A stretch of DNA of 64,000 nt from Candidatus Saccharimonadales bacterium (GTDB lineage: Bacteria; Patescibacteriota; Saccharimonadia; Saccharimonadales; Saccharimonadaceae): NCBI GenBank assembly GCA_035317825.1, contig DATHGB010000020.1, forward strand, positions 1 to 64,000. The letters run 5' to 3'. The position numbers and the translations under genes are program-made. Position 1 is the stretch's first letter; each line of letters begins with the position of its first letter. The notes under the pieces are model-generated. The model saw nothing but the letters and a program-made list of their open reading frames with translations, had not been told where the DNA came from and did not search any database. Below, one piece after another: positions 41,468-50,680 of the stretch.

Positions 41468-42895
41468 ATGAAACATCCTTCACGCTGGATAGTACTCGCC
41501 TTACTTGCCCTTGCGCAATTCATGGTAGTCCTCGACTCTGCTATTGCAAACGTCGCCCTACCCGCTATCCAAAAAACACTCGGTTTCGATACCGCCACCC
41601 TTCAATGGGTCATTACTGCGTACGCCCTTACCTTTGGAGGATTCCTCTTACTTGGCGGACGTGCAGCCGACCTCTTTGGAAGGCGACGTGTTCTTGTAAC
41701 GGGCATCATTGGGTTTACCATTGTGTCGTTCTTTATAGGAATAGCCCAATCACCCGTTGAACTTATTGCTCTTAGGGCCTTACAGGGAATGACCGCTGCT
41801 CTTATGTCTCCTAGTGCGCTGTCGATCGTCCTGACGACATTCCGCGAAGGGAAAGCGCGCAACACGGCGCTAGGCGTATGGACAGCTGTTGCTGCTGGTG
41901 GAGCTGCTGCGGGACTCGTAATTGGTGGATTACTTACCGAATATCTTAACTGGCGCTGGAACTTCTTTATTAATGTACCTGTCGGAATATTAACCGTTCT
42001 AGGAATCCTAAGGTTCGTTCCGAAGCACGCAAGCACTGTATCTCACCGTCATCTAGACCTTCGTGGAGCAGCTCTCGTCACTGGTGGGCTAATGTCGCTC
42101 GTCTACGGACTGACCGAAGCACCACATTGGGGTTGGGCAAGCCTAGGAACCATCGGACTATTATCACTTGCGGTCGCGCTAATCGCCGGATTCATCTGGA
42201 ACGAATCTAAAGTTTCGCACCCTCTTGTACCACTATCGATCTTTAAAATCCGTAACGTAGCAGGTGCAAATGCTCTGAGTATGCCTGTAATGGCTGGCAT
42301 GATGGGAATGTTCTTCCTACTGTCCTACTACATTCAGTCTGTCATGCAGTACAATCCTGTTCAAACGGGCCTCGCCTTCCTCCCCTTCCCTATAATCCTA
42401 GGCGTGATATCTAATATTGTTCCTCGATTTGTTCCGAAGTATGGCTTTAAACCGTTCTTAATCGCCGGTACGACACTTCTATTTACAGGATTAGTATGGT
42501 TAAGCCAATTAACGCTTGAGAGTGTGTACACCACTGGTATTTTACCTGCAATCATCTTAATGGCTGCGGGCATGGGAATGAGTTTCGTCGCCGTATCGAT
42601 TGCCGGAACATCAGGTGTACCCGCGAATGAGGCTGGGCTCGCATCAGGACTCCTAAACACATCGCAGCAGATGGGTGGAGCGCTTGGACTTGCGATTCTT
42701 GCTGGAGTTTCAGCATCAGCTACGCAAGCTGCGGCACATTTGGGTCCAATAGCAGCATTAGTTCAGGGTGATAAAACGGCGTTTGCAGTCGCAAGTAGTT
42801 TTACACTTATCGCGCTCGTGCTCGCCATCACAGTTATACGTACGCCAAAAACCTCTACTTCTTCAGCTCAAGCTGAGCCAGTTGTCCTTCACTAA
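41468..42895 (+). CDS. MFS drug:H+ antiporter (DHA2, 14-span)
   Basis: 475 residues. MVVLDSAIANVALPAIQ in helix 1 and the LGGRAADLFGRRRVL motif A are typical of the DHA2/EmrB-type family with 14 spans. Exports hydrophobic drugs. AAGGA seven bases before ATG. Regulated most likely by the divergent MarR protein. Confidence 0.93.
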   Translation: MKHPSRWIVLALLALAQFMVVLDSAIANVALPAIQKTLGFDTATLQWVITAYALTFGGFLLLGGRAADLFGRRRVLVTGIIGFTIVSFFIGIAQSPVELIALRALQGMTAALMSPSALSIVLTTFREGKARNTALGVWTAVAAGGAAAGLVIGGLLTEYLNWRWNFFINVPVGILTVLGILRFVPKHASTVSHRHLDLRGAALVTGGLMSLVYGLTEAPHWGWASLGTIGLLSLAVALIAGFIWNESKVSHPLVPLSIFKIRNVAGANALSMPVMAGMMGMFFLLSYYIQSVMQYNPVQTGLAFLPFPIILGVISNIVPRFVPKYGFKPFLIAGTTLLFTGLVWLSQLTLESVYTTGILPAIILMAAGMGMSFVAVSIAGTSGVPANEAGLASGLLNTSQQMGGALGLAILAGVSASATQAAAHLGPIAALVQGDKTAFAVASSFTLIALVLAITVIRTPKTSTSSAQAEPVVLH

Positions 42896-42896
42896 G

Positions 42897-44102
42897 TTAT
42901 TCTTCCACCAATACAACATGAGTGTCCCGTTTCTTGGCCGACATATAGAGAGCAACGGCCAAAATGATCAATAACGCCCAGGCAACCAAGAAGTATTCCA
43001 TCTTACCGTTCGTGCTCAGGTATCCAATGATTGGCGCGAGAAATACATAGGGTAGGGTTTTAAAAAAGGAAGCAACAGACAATACGGTCGCACGTTGGTT
43101 TTCAGGAGCACGGTTATTCAATACTTCGCTTATGAATGGCTGTAGCACATGTTCGCCGGCATACAGCGCAAGGATCACGACATAACCCCACAACCCAATG
43201 TTAGCCACAGATAGTAACAAGCTCGAGGCAGCAATCAGCCCGATTGAAGCCAAGACTCTCTTCTCGCTCAGGCTGTCCGCGTTTTTATGCATATACGCCA
43301 ACAGACCGACCGTAATCAGGCTGCTACTCGCAACAGCGACCGAACCCCAAAACGGATCGAAATGAAAACGGTCGAGAAGAATAAGGCGGAGTAGCCCGTA
43401 ACCAGTCGCGTAGAAAAGCCCTTGCACTGTGATGATAAATGGCACATACAGCCACAACTTGGGCAGCCTAAACTGTGCGAAACCTGTCTTGATATCGTGC
43501 AGATAGTCTTTGAGTTCTGGTAAAAATTTCTGACGGGCTTTTCTGACTCGCTCATCTTTGACTGACCAGATCAGTAGCGCCGCAGCAATAAAGACAAGTC
43601 CGTTCAACACCCATGGTATGCGTGGATTAATAGTATGCATCCACCCACCCATAACAAGAGTAACCACTGAGCCGATCAATGCCACCTGGGAGCCACGCAT
43701 CACCAGTTTTCGCCAGTCGGCCGACGTTCGTTTAAACTTCAGCTTTTCAAAGAATAGTGCTTCATCCGCACCAGATACGAGCGAAACACCGACCATCATT
43801 ACTGCCTGACCCACAAAGAGTGGCAGGAAGTCGCTACCCGCTGCTTGTATTAGCATTCCACTGCCAGCGAGTATTTGCCCGAGTCGCACAACCTTATCAC
43901 GACCGAACTTATCAGCTAGTGCACCTGATGGAACTTCTGCGAGCAAACCGATTGCAAACGCCATTCCATCCAGGATACCGACTTGCTGGTCGGTAATGAA
44001 GATGCGATAAAAATAGAGCCATACTGCACCAACGAACCACATGCTCGTTAATGTTCGGTAGGCTATGTACTTTCGCGAGAGCCATTGTTGTGAATCCGTC
44101 AT
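42897..44102 (-). CDS. MFS transporter
   Basis: 401 residues, about 12 membrane spans, with a motif-A-like GALADKFGRDKVV between helices 2 and 3. Stop is one base from that of the convergent DHA2 pump. TATAAT is 11 bases before ATG. Substrate unknown. Confidence 0.88.
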   Translation of the reverse strand: MTDSQQWLSRKYIAYRTLTSMWFVGAVWLYFYRIFITDQQVGILDGMAFAIGLLAEVPSGALADKFGRDKVVRLGQILAGSGMLIQAAGSDFLPLFVGQAVMMVGVSLVSGADEALFFEKLKFKRTSADWRKLVMRGSQVALIGSVVTLVMGGWMHTINPRIPWVLNGLVFIAAALLIWSVKDERVRKARQKFLPELKDYLHDIKTGFAQFRLPKLWLYVPFIITVQGLFYATGYGLLRLILLDRFHFDPFWGSVAVASSSLITVGLLAYMHKNADSLSEKRVLASIGLIAASSLLLSVANIGLWGYVVILALYAGEHVLQPFISEVLNNRAPENQRATVLSVASFFKTLPYVFLAPIIGYLSTNGKMEYFLVAWALLIILAVALYMSAKKRDTHVVLVEE

Positions 44103-44204
44103 TAATTAATGTAATTATACAATAACAAACTAGTCTTCACGGGACATTATGAACGGATGTCGCATTATTCAAGTATTCAAGCGAATCTCCTGTCACATAT
44201 TAAC

Positions 44205-44396
44205 TCAACGCATAACAACTCTTTCCTTAGGAGTCGTTAAAGAGTTGTCCGTCTCGTCGTTCGTCGTTTGGAAGTAACGATGGAGCGTTAATTGATCTCG
44301 CGACGTTAGCTCGCTGGACTGGCCAGAATTAGTATGCCAGGTGTGCTTGAGCTGACGATGAATTTGTAGGTAACGCTGGGTAGATAGTCGGGGCAT
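44205..44396 (-). CDS. Small ORF, doubtful
   Basis: 63 residues, rich in Thr, Arg and His (QIHRQLKHTWHTN). No ribosome site or family. It sits in a 364-bp gap that otherwise contains the hairpin ACAACTCTTT/AAAGAGTTGT (44215-44224/44239-44248), which overlaps its 3' end. It may be chance. Confidence 0.25.
   Translation of the reverse strand: MPRLSTQRYLQIHRQLKHTWHTNSGQSSELTSRDQLTLHRYFQTTNDETDNSLTTPKERVVMR
44215..44248. terminator. Hairpin in the 44.1-44.5 kb gap
   Basis: A perfect ten-bp stem with a 14-base loop. It could end transcription from the endonuclease-like gene, whose stop is 220 bp away. No other feature is seen in the gap. Confidence 0.4.
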
Positions 44397-44466
44397 TAAT
44401 CATCTAGGTTACCCCCGGAAGTCAATGACGGAGTGTCATTTAGCGAACCAGCAGGACTTTGGAAAC

Positions 44467-45354
44467 TTAAAGCTGATACACCCCTTCTTTGCCGTATTTC
44501 ATTCGAAGCCGTTCGACCTCTCGATGCCAACGCTGTCTTATATCATCCAGTTCTTGTAGCCCGAATCCAGCGCTGCTCATTCCACGCTGAGCGAGATCAG
44601 ATTCCTTTTTCTTAAGCTCCTGCTCAAGATGATCCTTGATGTCGTCAAAATCCAGATCATATGCACGATCACTAGCGGCCTTCTTCGTATCAAGTGCTAG
44701 AAATCGCTTCTCCATCTGGCTACGATAGGCATTACTAGCCGCCATCGCTGCCGAGCCGGGAAGAGACTGCGCCGACCGAAATCGCATGCGGAGTTCATCA
44801 CGTAATGCCTCTCTCTGCTTCTGATAGTCCTCGTCGGTAACAATCTCAACGTTGTGTTCCGTACGGGGGACACTCATCCTCGTAAGACTCGTCTTAACTT
44901 CACCCAGATCAGATTTTACATCTGGCAGAAGTATTTCCGGGAAATTGTCTCGTATCTGCGGATGCCTGGCTAACAGCGCCGTGAGGTGAGTAGCTCCCCA
45001 ATACAAGCATTCGATACCAGTCTCCTTAGATTTCCTTTGAAGATGTGCAACCACGGTAAAATGAGCATCTTGAGGAATCACTAGAATCCAGCGAGTAATC
45101 TCTAGCTCCTGTTCTTTAATCGTGTTTTGTACTCGCGACAACGTCTGATCAATCTTAGAGATATAATGCTTTGCGTCACGATGCTTGGGTTCCGGGAAAT
45201 ACATTTGATATGCAGTCGTTCCGTCAAGGCCATCTAAACCTCCGTCACCTCCAGAACCTTCGACCGCCATGAAGCCAGGTAACTCCAGTGCAATCAGTTG
45301 AGATGTAAAGTCCTCGAAGTCATCCGAAGTGATGAAAGCTAATTCCTGTTTCAT
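44467..45354 (-). CDS. Restriction-endonuclease-like (PD-(D/E)XK) protein
   Basis: 295 residues. The N-terminal 130 residues fit a Mrr/PD-(D/E)XK-type nuclease core: ITSDDFEDFTSQLIAL, then GSGGDGGLDGLDGTTAYQMYFPEPK, where GGDGGLDG carries the metal-binding Asp and the following strand normally carries QxK (here QMY, so Lys is displaced to PEPK). The C-terminal half is a charged coiled coil. It overlaps the secreted-protein gene by four bases. Possible defence or DNA-processing role. Confidence 0.65.
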   Translation of the reverse strand: MKQELAFITSDDFEDFTSQLIALELPGFMAVEGSGGDGGLDGLDGTTAYQMYFPEPKHRDAKHYISKIDQTLSRVQNTIKEQELEITRWILVIPQDAHFTVVAHLQRKSKETGIECLYWGATHLTALLARHPQIRDNFPEILLPDVKSDLGEVKTSLTRMSVPRTEHNVEIVTDEDYQKQREALRDELRMRFRSAQSLPGSAAMAASNAYRSQMEKRFLALDTKKAASDRAYDLDFDDIKDHLEQELKKKESDLAQRGMSSAGFGLQELDDIRQRWHREVERLRMKYGKEGVYQL

Positions 45355-45944
45355 TCGCAGCCAATACCATTACCATCGCGGTCAAGCCCGTAGATATCTG
45401 AGCCAATCACCTGGACTGGGCCTGAAACGTACGCCGGTCCGTTGCCACTACCACCCGCACAATCAACATCACTAGCAATCGGAACGCATCCAGTGTAGTT
45501 CGGATCGCAGCTCGAAGATGGAGCGCGTGGAGCTGGTGCGACATACGGTTGTTTTGTGCCAATAGACATTACTTCACTGACAGCCAGTGTGGTGACTTCC
45601 TCTTTCAAGAGAATCCTAGCGGTCTCTTTGCCGTCTACTAGAGTGAGCTTGTAAGTCTTGGTCTTCACACCATTCTGTCCGGCGGTCGTGACTGCAGATG
45701 TGTCGACATCTCGCGCAGCATCGTTTTGGGTCGTCTTCTCGAAAACGACTGACTCAGTCTCTTGGACTTCTTTGTAAGTTGTTACCGGAGCTGCAACGGG
45801 TGCTGGGGTCGCAGCCGGCGCTGGAGACTGGCCTTGATTCGCCATCGCATTGATTGTTCCCATAGAGAGGAGGAAGGCCGTAGACACAGTGGCTACCTTT
45901 CCAACATTAGATAGTCCGTTGAACCATGCCTTTACATTCTTCAC
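45351..45944 (-). CDS. Secreted G5/Excalibur-domain protein
   Basis: 197 residues: signal peptide (hydrophobic core about residues 14-34), a Pro/Ala linker, a G5-like domain (ARDVDTSAVTTAGQNGVKTK ... GKETARILLKEEVT), then a C-terminal Excalibur calcium-binding motif (GLDRDGNGIGCE) with four further cysteines. Such proteins bind cell walls or are linked to extracellular nucleases. Unusually it is translationally coupled to a nuclease-like cytoplasmic gene. Confidence 0.85.
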   Translation of the reverse strand: MKNVKAWFNGLSNVGKVATVSTAFLLSMGTINAMANQGQSPAPAATPAPVAAPVTTYKEVQETESVVFEKTTQNDAARDVDTSAVTTAGQNGVKTKTYKLTLVDGKETARILLKEEVTTLAVSEVMSIGTKQPYVAPAPRAPSSSCDPNYTGCVPIASDVDCAGGSGNGPAYVSGPVQVIGSDIYGLDRDGNGIGCE

Positions 45945-46155
45945 TTTTTCTCTCCTGATTACTTATTTTCAGTATGCTCTCAGGAAGAAGATTGTGCAAT
46001 ATACAACTGCATCGGTACATGCAACAGGGGTGAACAATTTAGGGTAAAACATGTGCCGATGCTAGATACCTACCCGGCCTAAAACCACTATTACAGAGGT
46101 AGGGATGAGCACTCAGTCCTTCTTCAAATACAACGAGATGTACCGATCCAACCAA

Positions 46156-46186
46156 AAACGACCCCTGTTATAGAGGTCGTTTTTGT
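46156..46186 (-). terminator. Terminator after tRNA-Ala
   Basis: AAAAACGACC (46156-46165) / GGTCGTTTTT (46177-46186), 16 bases downstream of the tRNA-Ala 3' end on the minus strand; functional in either direction. Confidence 0.8.
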
Positions 46187-46201
46187 GGTTTAAAATTCAA
46201 C

Positions 46202-46278
46202 TGGTGGAGCATATCGGATTCGAACCGATCACCTCTTCACTGCCAGCGAAGCGCTCTAACCAAATGAGCTAATGCCCC
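46202..46278 (-). tRNA. tRNA-Ala(GGC)
   Basis: Cloverleaf with acceptor GGGGCAT/ATGCTCC containing the G3-U70 pair that specifies alanine, anticodon loop CTGGCAG (GGC), T-loop TTCGAAT and encoded CCA (46202-46204). Confidence 0.95.
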
Positions 46279-46304
46279 TTAATGGAACATTACCTATGGT
46301 AGCA

Positions 46305-46370
46305 AAAATCCACCTTTGTTTCCAGAGGTGGATTTTCTAGCTGCTACGCGCCCACCCGGGGCGCTTTTTG
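46305..46370. terminator. Two hairpins upstream of the RRM gene
   Basis: AAAATCCACCT/AGGTGGATTTT (46305-46336), then GCGCCC/GGGCGC followed by TTTTTG (46348-46370). The 338-bp gap from tRNA-Ala to the RRM gene shows nothing else certain. Confidence 0.6.
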
Positions 46371-46616
46371 TTTTGAAAATGTTTGTTTTTCGCCTGCAAA
46401 GGTCGCCCCTTAGGCGTACCAGCTTGGCTAATATTATGCTCCTCTTGATTCGGTTTTTCAAGCTTATGCTAGTATTGTTTTAAAAATTATGCTTAAATAG
46501 CATTGTTCAGAAGCATACGCGACGCAAGTGTTTCCCTCTTACGGGATACTCTTTCATAAAAAGTTCGCCGCATGGTCGATCTGACGTTACAAGTAAATGA
46601 AAAGAGTATCTATTAC

Positions 46617-46961
46617 ATGGCACAGCAAAATCTATTCATCGGAAGCCTAGCTTACGCTACTACCGATGATACTTTGAAAGCTCACTTTGCCACAATTGGT
46701 CCTGTTGCAAGCGCTCGCGTGATCACTGATCGCGATAGCGGACGTAGCAAAGGCTTTGGATTTGTTGAATTCGAAAACGATGAAGACAACCAAAAAGCTG
46801 TTGATCAACTTGATGGTAAAGAGCTTGACGGCCGCGCTATTAGCGTTGGTCTAGCTCGTCCCCGCGAAGAACGCCCAAAGCGTGACTTCGGTGGTGGCAA
46901 CGACCGCGGTGGTGACCGTGGCGGCAACGGCGGCGGTTCATTCCGTCAACGTAGCTGGTAA
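46617..46961 (+). CDS. RNA-binding protein, RRM domain
   Basis: 114 residues from ATG 46617 (the upstream ATG at 46572 is not supported). One RRM with RNP2 LFIGSL (residues 5-10) and RNP1 KGFGFVEF (about 45-52), followed by a Gly/Arg-rich tail (GGGNDRGGDRGG). The design matches bacterial cold-shock-related Rbp proteins that bind RNA. A long AT-rich leader precedes it. Confidence 0.93.
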   Translation: MAQQNLFIGSLAYATTDDTLKAHFATIGPVASARVITDRDSGRSKGFGFVEFENDEDNQKAVDQLDGKELDGRAISVGLARPREERPKRDFGGGNDRGGDRGGNGGGSFRQRSW

Positions 46962-46976
46962 TCACACCAACCACTC

Positions 46977-47004
46977 AAATACCCCGCTTCACCGCGGGGT
47001 ATTT
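46977..47004. terminator. Bidirectional terminator
   Basis: AAATACCCCGC (46977-46987) / GCGGGGTATTT (46994-47004) between the convergent RRM and ABC transporter genes. Confidence 0.88.
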
Positions 47005-47005
47005 G

Positions 47006-48814
47006 TTATGTGTGGAGTTGGCTTTCGAACATCGTGTAGTACGCGCCACGTTTTGCGACAAGTTCTTTATGCGTGCCAGATTCTATTAGCTTACCGTCCT
47101 GAAGCATATAGATAACATCTGCCCTTTCGACTGTTGTTAATCGGTGGCTAATCGTTACTACTGTGCGTTTTTTGTCGGCAAATAAATGCTTGAATATGCG
47201 TGATTCAGCTAAGGCATCAATAGCCGAAGTAGGTTCATCTAAAATAATAATGGGGCTGTCGCGATAGAAGTTACGTGCCAATGCCAACCTTTGCCATTGG
47301 CCTCCGGATAGATCCGTGCCATTATTCCCTTCATCGTCTTCCATCCACGGATTCACAAATGAATCTAATTTCTTAGGTAGTTTATTAAGGAAAGTTCGTG
47401 CCTCTGCTCGATCAAGCGCGTGTTCTAGACGTTCCTGGCTATATGGTTTACTGGTGTCCCCGAGATAAATGTTGTCGCGTGCTGAAGCAAAGCCGTATGA
47501 AAGATATTCTTGTTGCAAAACGCCGAGCAGATTGTGCCACGAAGTAATATCAATGTCTTTCAAGTTCGTACCTCCGATCATAACCGATCCACCCGTAGGA
47601 TCATACAGCCCGGTAAGGATTTTGATAAGAGTCGACTTACCTGCGCCATTTTCGCCCACGATTGCTATATGCTGATGAGGTTGAATCGTAATCGAAATGC
47701 CGTGAAGCACTTCTTTCTCTGCATGGGGATATTTAAATCGTATATTACGAAGCTCGATCGGAAGAGAAGCTCCTGTTAGCTTTTTACCTTTAATTGTGCG
47801 GCTAGGAAGTGCCATAAATTCCTGATAGTCAAATAGATTAGCGATATCTTCGTCAACTCCGCTGATCGCGGATACAAAGCCGCTTGCTCCCCCGAGAGCT
47901 CTTGATACAACTTGCTGGACATAAATAAATTGTCCGATCGGTTGTTCGCGTGCAATAATTTGAGTTACGATCCATAAAAGTGCGATAACTTCTGCTATCG
48001 CTTCAAGTGCATCCGCCCCTAGTTTTTTAAAAATAGATGCTCGCTCAAAATCAATTCGTGCTTTTTCATCTTTATCTCGTAGTTGCATGCGAAGATCCAG
48101 CAAATAGCGAACGACTCCGTATAGTCGTAGTTCAGCTATGTGCTTTGGCTGAAGTAGACTCCATTCAATCATATTTTGAGACCTGCGAACATTCACATTC
48201 TCGTTCCAGTGTTTGGTAGACCGGCGCGATAACCTAAATTGTATCCAAATACCCGGAATAACCGCAACTACCACAATCAACCCAAGCCACCAACTCACCA
48301 AAATAAGAGCTCCGAGCCCTGCAATCATTGCAATAAACTGCGTTAAAATCCTCGCTAAGCTATCGAAGACATACGGAAAGAAGCGAGCGAACTGTGACGC
48401 ACGGTCATATAAATCAGCTGTTTCTTTATCGTCATAGCGCCAGAAATCGAGTGTGAGAAACTTTTCATACATTCGGTCACTCATACCAGCTTCAACACGG
48501 TAGCGCATTAACTGCGTCACATACCTTTCAATACTTCCCCAAGCAGTCATTATAATTCCAAGGGAGGCTGTAACAATCACATAAATCATTGCTTGTTCAC
48601 CAGCATGAGGATTACCTGCATACGCTTCGGCAAGTGCAGTCGTTGTAAGCGCCGCAAAATATGTTGTCACGATCGGAAGAACAGCCGTAATAATCGACCC
48701 GATTAGCTGAACAATGACCGCAAGTGGAGCAGCCTTATAGGTTGTTTTCGCAACACCAGCAATAGCAGTAGCATACTGCCGTGTTGTCAGCTTTCGTTTC
48801 TCCTTCTTTGCCAT
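47006..48814 (-). CDS. ABC transporter, fused permease-ATPase
   Basis: 602 residues: six membrane spans in the first 330 residues, then an ATPase with GENGAGKST (Walker A), LSGGQ (signature), IIILDEPTSAID (Walker B) and ISHRL (switch His). A half-transporter exporter acting as a dimer; substrate unknown (lipid or peptide class). AGGTGA precedes ATG. Followed upstream by unrelated membrane genes on the same strand. Confidence 0.95.
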   Translation of the reverse strand: MAKKEKRKLTTRQYATAIAGVAKTTYKAAPLAVIVQLIGSIITAVLPIVTTYFAALTTTALAEAYAGNPHAGEQAMIYVIVTASLGIIMTAWGSIERYVTQLMRYRVEAGMSDRMYEKFLTLDFWRYDDKETADLYDRASQFARFFPYVFDSLARILTQFIAMIAGLGALILVSWWLGLIVVVAVIPGIWIQFRLSRRSTKHWNENVNVRRSQNMIEWSLLQPKHIAELRLYGVVRYLLDLRMQLRDKDEKARIDFERASIFKKLGADALEAIAEVIALLWIVTQIIAREQPIGQFIYVQQVVSRALGGASGFVSAISGVDEDIANLFDYQEFMALPSRTIKGKKLTGASLPIELRNIRFKYPHAEKEVLHGISITIQPHQHIAIVGENGAGKSTLIKILTGLYDPTGGSVMIGGTNLKDIDITSWHNLLGVLQQEYLSYGFASARDNIYLGDTSKPYSQERLEHALDRAEARTFLNKLPKKLDSFVNPWMEDDEGNNGTDLSGGQWQRLALARNFYRDSPIIILDEPTSAIDALAESRIFKHLFADKKRTVVTISHRLTTVERADVIYMLQDGKLIESGTHKELVAKRGAYYTMFESQLHT

Positions 48815-48836
48815 TCACCTATATTGTACTCCGATC

Positions 48837-49199
48837 TTAAAAGAACGGAAGAGGTGAAAACACCCACGGCGCGTCAATATGAAACACTGTCGCGAGAATT
48901 CCAAATACATTCAACAGCCACGTCGTAGTAATAACGATTAGCCCCGTAAATAGCAGCACGGCCAGACGTAGAAACATCGGTTGTCTTTTAAGCCAGGCTT
49001 GCCACTTATCGTATTCGCCTTTTGCCCTATCTAAAATTCGCTGTGCCCATTCAAATTCGGTCGCAAGGATAGCGAGCCCTGCAAACACAATCAGCCAGCC
49101 AGGGCCTGGATACGGAATTGCGACGATACCGATCACTACCACGATTCCACCGGCAATACCGATAAAAGTTCGTTTCAGGTGTCGGGTTGCTTTCTGCAT
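48837..49199 (-). CDS. PGPGW-motif membrane protein (TIGR02611-like)
   Basis: 120 residues with about three membrane segments and the signature PYPGPGWLIVFAGLAILATE. This family is known mostly from Actinobacteria and has no assigned function. It lies between ABC transporter genes on the same strand and may be cotranscribed. Confidence 0.85.
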   Translation of the reverse strand: MQKATRHLKRTFIGIAGGIVVVIGIVAIPYPGPGWLIVFAGLAILATEFEWAQRILDRAKGEYDKWQAWLKRQPMFLRLAVLLFTGLIVITTTWLLNVFGILATVFHIDAPWVFSPLPFF

Positions 49200-49208
49200 G
49201 CTCTTATC

Positions 49209-49949
49209 TTACTTGGTTTTTCGTTTAAGCGTTAGGCCGCCAGCTAAAATTGCACCGGCCATAAATCCAATCACGATCCACAAATCACGCCACATATCGC
49301 CGGTAATATCCGCGTTTTTAACAACTGCTGTCAGCGCGTCAATCACATACGTTAACGGCAAGAAATACGCGATTGTTTCAAGCAAATCAGGCATATTTGC
49401 CAGCGGAACGAATAGGCCACCGATTAGTAATTGTGGCAATACGAACGCCGGCATGAACTGGACTGCTTGAAATTCACTTTTGGCAAATGCGCTTACGAAT
49501 AAACCAAGTGCCGTGCCTAGCAGTGCGTCGGCAAGCGCGACCACGATCAAGAACCAGTCCGGACCCATAATTTCTAAGTTGAATACGTACAGGAGCAACG
49601 TACTGGCAAGAAGTGCTTGGATAATAGCTAGGACTCCAAATGCTATCATGTACCCGATAATGAAGTCGAATTTACCAAGCGGCGTCGTCATAAGGCGTTC
49701 CATGGTACCTGTCACGCGTTCACGAAGTGTCGTAATCGAAGTGATGATAAACATAATAATGAACGGGAAGACACCCAGCAGTGCAGGCGCAAAATGATTA
49801 AACGTGTCAATCGTATCCGTAAACATCCAGCGAAGAAGGGCAAGAAGCAAACAAGGAACCAGAAAGATCAAAGCGATCGTACGCGGATCATGTGATAGCT
49901 GTTGAAGAATCCGAGCGGCAGTCGCGAATGTCGTTTTTACGTGATACAT
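49209..49949 (-). CDS. ABC-2 type permease
   Basis: 246 residues, about six membrane spans, with TLRERVTGTMERLMTTPL, the characteristic loop of ABC-2 permeases (DrrB/NodJ-like). Its start overlaps the stop of the ATPase gene by one base, so the two form a transporter, probably for drugs or surface polymers. Confidence 0.92.
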   Translation of the reverse strand: MYHVKTTFATAARILQQLSHDPRTIALIFLVPCLLLALLRWMFTDTIDTFNHFAPALLGVFPFIIMFIITSITTLRERVTGTMERLMTTPLGKFDFIIGYMIAFGVLAIIQALLASTLLLYVFNLEIMGPDWFLIVVALADALLGTALGLFVSAFAKSEFQAVQFMPAFVLPQLLIGGLFVPLANMPDLLETIAYFLPLTYVIDALTAVVKNADITGDMWRDLWIVIGFMAGAILAGGLTLKRKTK

Positions 49950-50668
49950 TACTTTCCACTCCCAGCTATCGCCTTGATAAACGCCGCCTCGACCGAATTT
50001 GTTCCAGTCGTTTTCAGAAGCTGCTCTTTACTGTCCGACCACAAAAGCTTGCCCTCGCGCATAAGAAGCAGCTGGTCGCAGCGTTCGGCCTCATCCATAA
50101 CATGGCTTGAAACAAGCAGGGTTTTACCTTGTTTCGCTAGTTCCGCGAAAAGCTGCCATAATTCCCTTCGCAAAATAGGATCGAGCCCAACGGTTGGCTC
50201 ATCCATAACCAGTACGTCTGGGTTGCCCAAAAGAGCAATCGCAAGTGAAACGCGGGCACGCTCACCTCCTGATAATGTTTCGACAAGCTGCCCTTTTTTA
50301 CTTTCAAGATGTACGGCATTCATAACTTCGTCAATTTGTGATTTTTTCGCTTTTGCAAGCGTGGCAAAATAACGCAGGTTTTGTCCAACCGTCAGATCAG
50401 TATATACGGCTGGACTTTGCGTAACATAGCCAATGCGAGGACGGAGTGTTTTACTTCCTGCTGGCTGTCCAAAAACCGTAAGGTTTCCACTTGAGAGTTT
50501 TTGCACCCCGACGATCGATCGCATGAGTGTCGTCTTGCCAGATCCGCTAGGCCCAATAAGTCCCGTGAGCCTACCTGCATGAACGGTAAAATTAAGATTA
50601 GCCAAAATAGCGCGGCCAGCTTTTTCAACGATTACGCTACTACCGACAAGACTTGGGTTTTGTTCCAT
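49949..50668 (-). CDS. ABC transporter ATP-binding protein
   Basis: 239 residues with GPSGSGKTT (Walker A, about 37-45), LSGGERARV (signature), DVLVMDEPTVGLDP (Walker B) and SSHVMDEAERCD (switch His). Cognate permease is at 49209-49949. Confidence 0.95.
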   Translation of the reverse strand: MEQNPSLVGSSVIVEKAGRAILANLNFTVHAGRLTGLIGPSGSGKTTLMRSIVGVQKLSSGNLTVFGQPAGSKTLRPRIGYVTQSPAVYTDLTVGQNLRYFATLAKAKKSQIDEVMNAVHLESKKGQLVETLSGGERARVSLAIALLGNPDVLVMDEPTVGLDPILRRELWQLFAELAKQGKTLLVSSHVMDEAERCDQLLLMREGKLLWSDSKEQLLKTTGTNSVEAAFIKAIAGSGK

Positions 50669-50680
50669 ATCTTTATAGTA

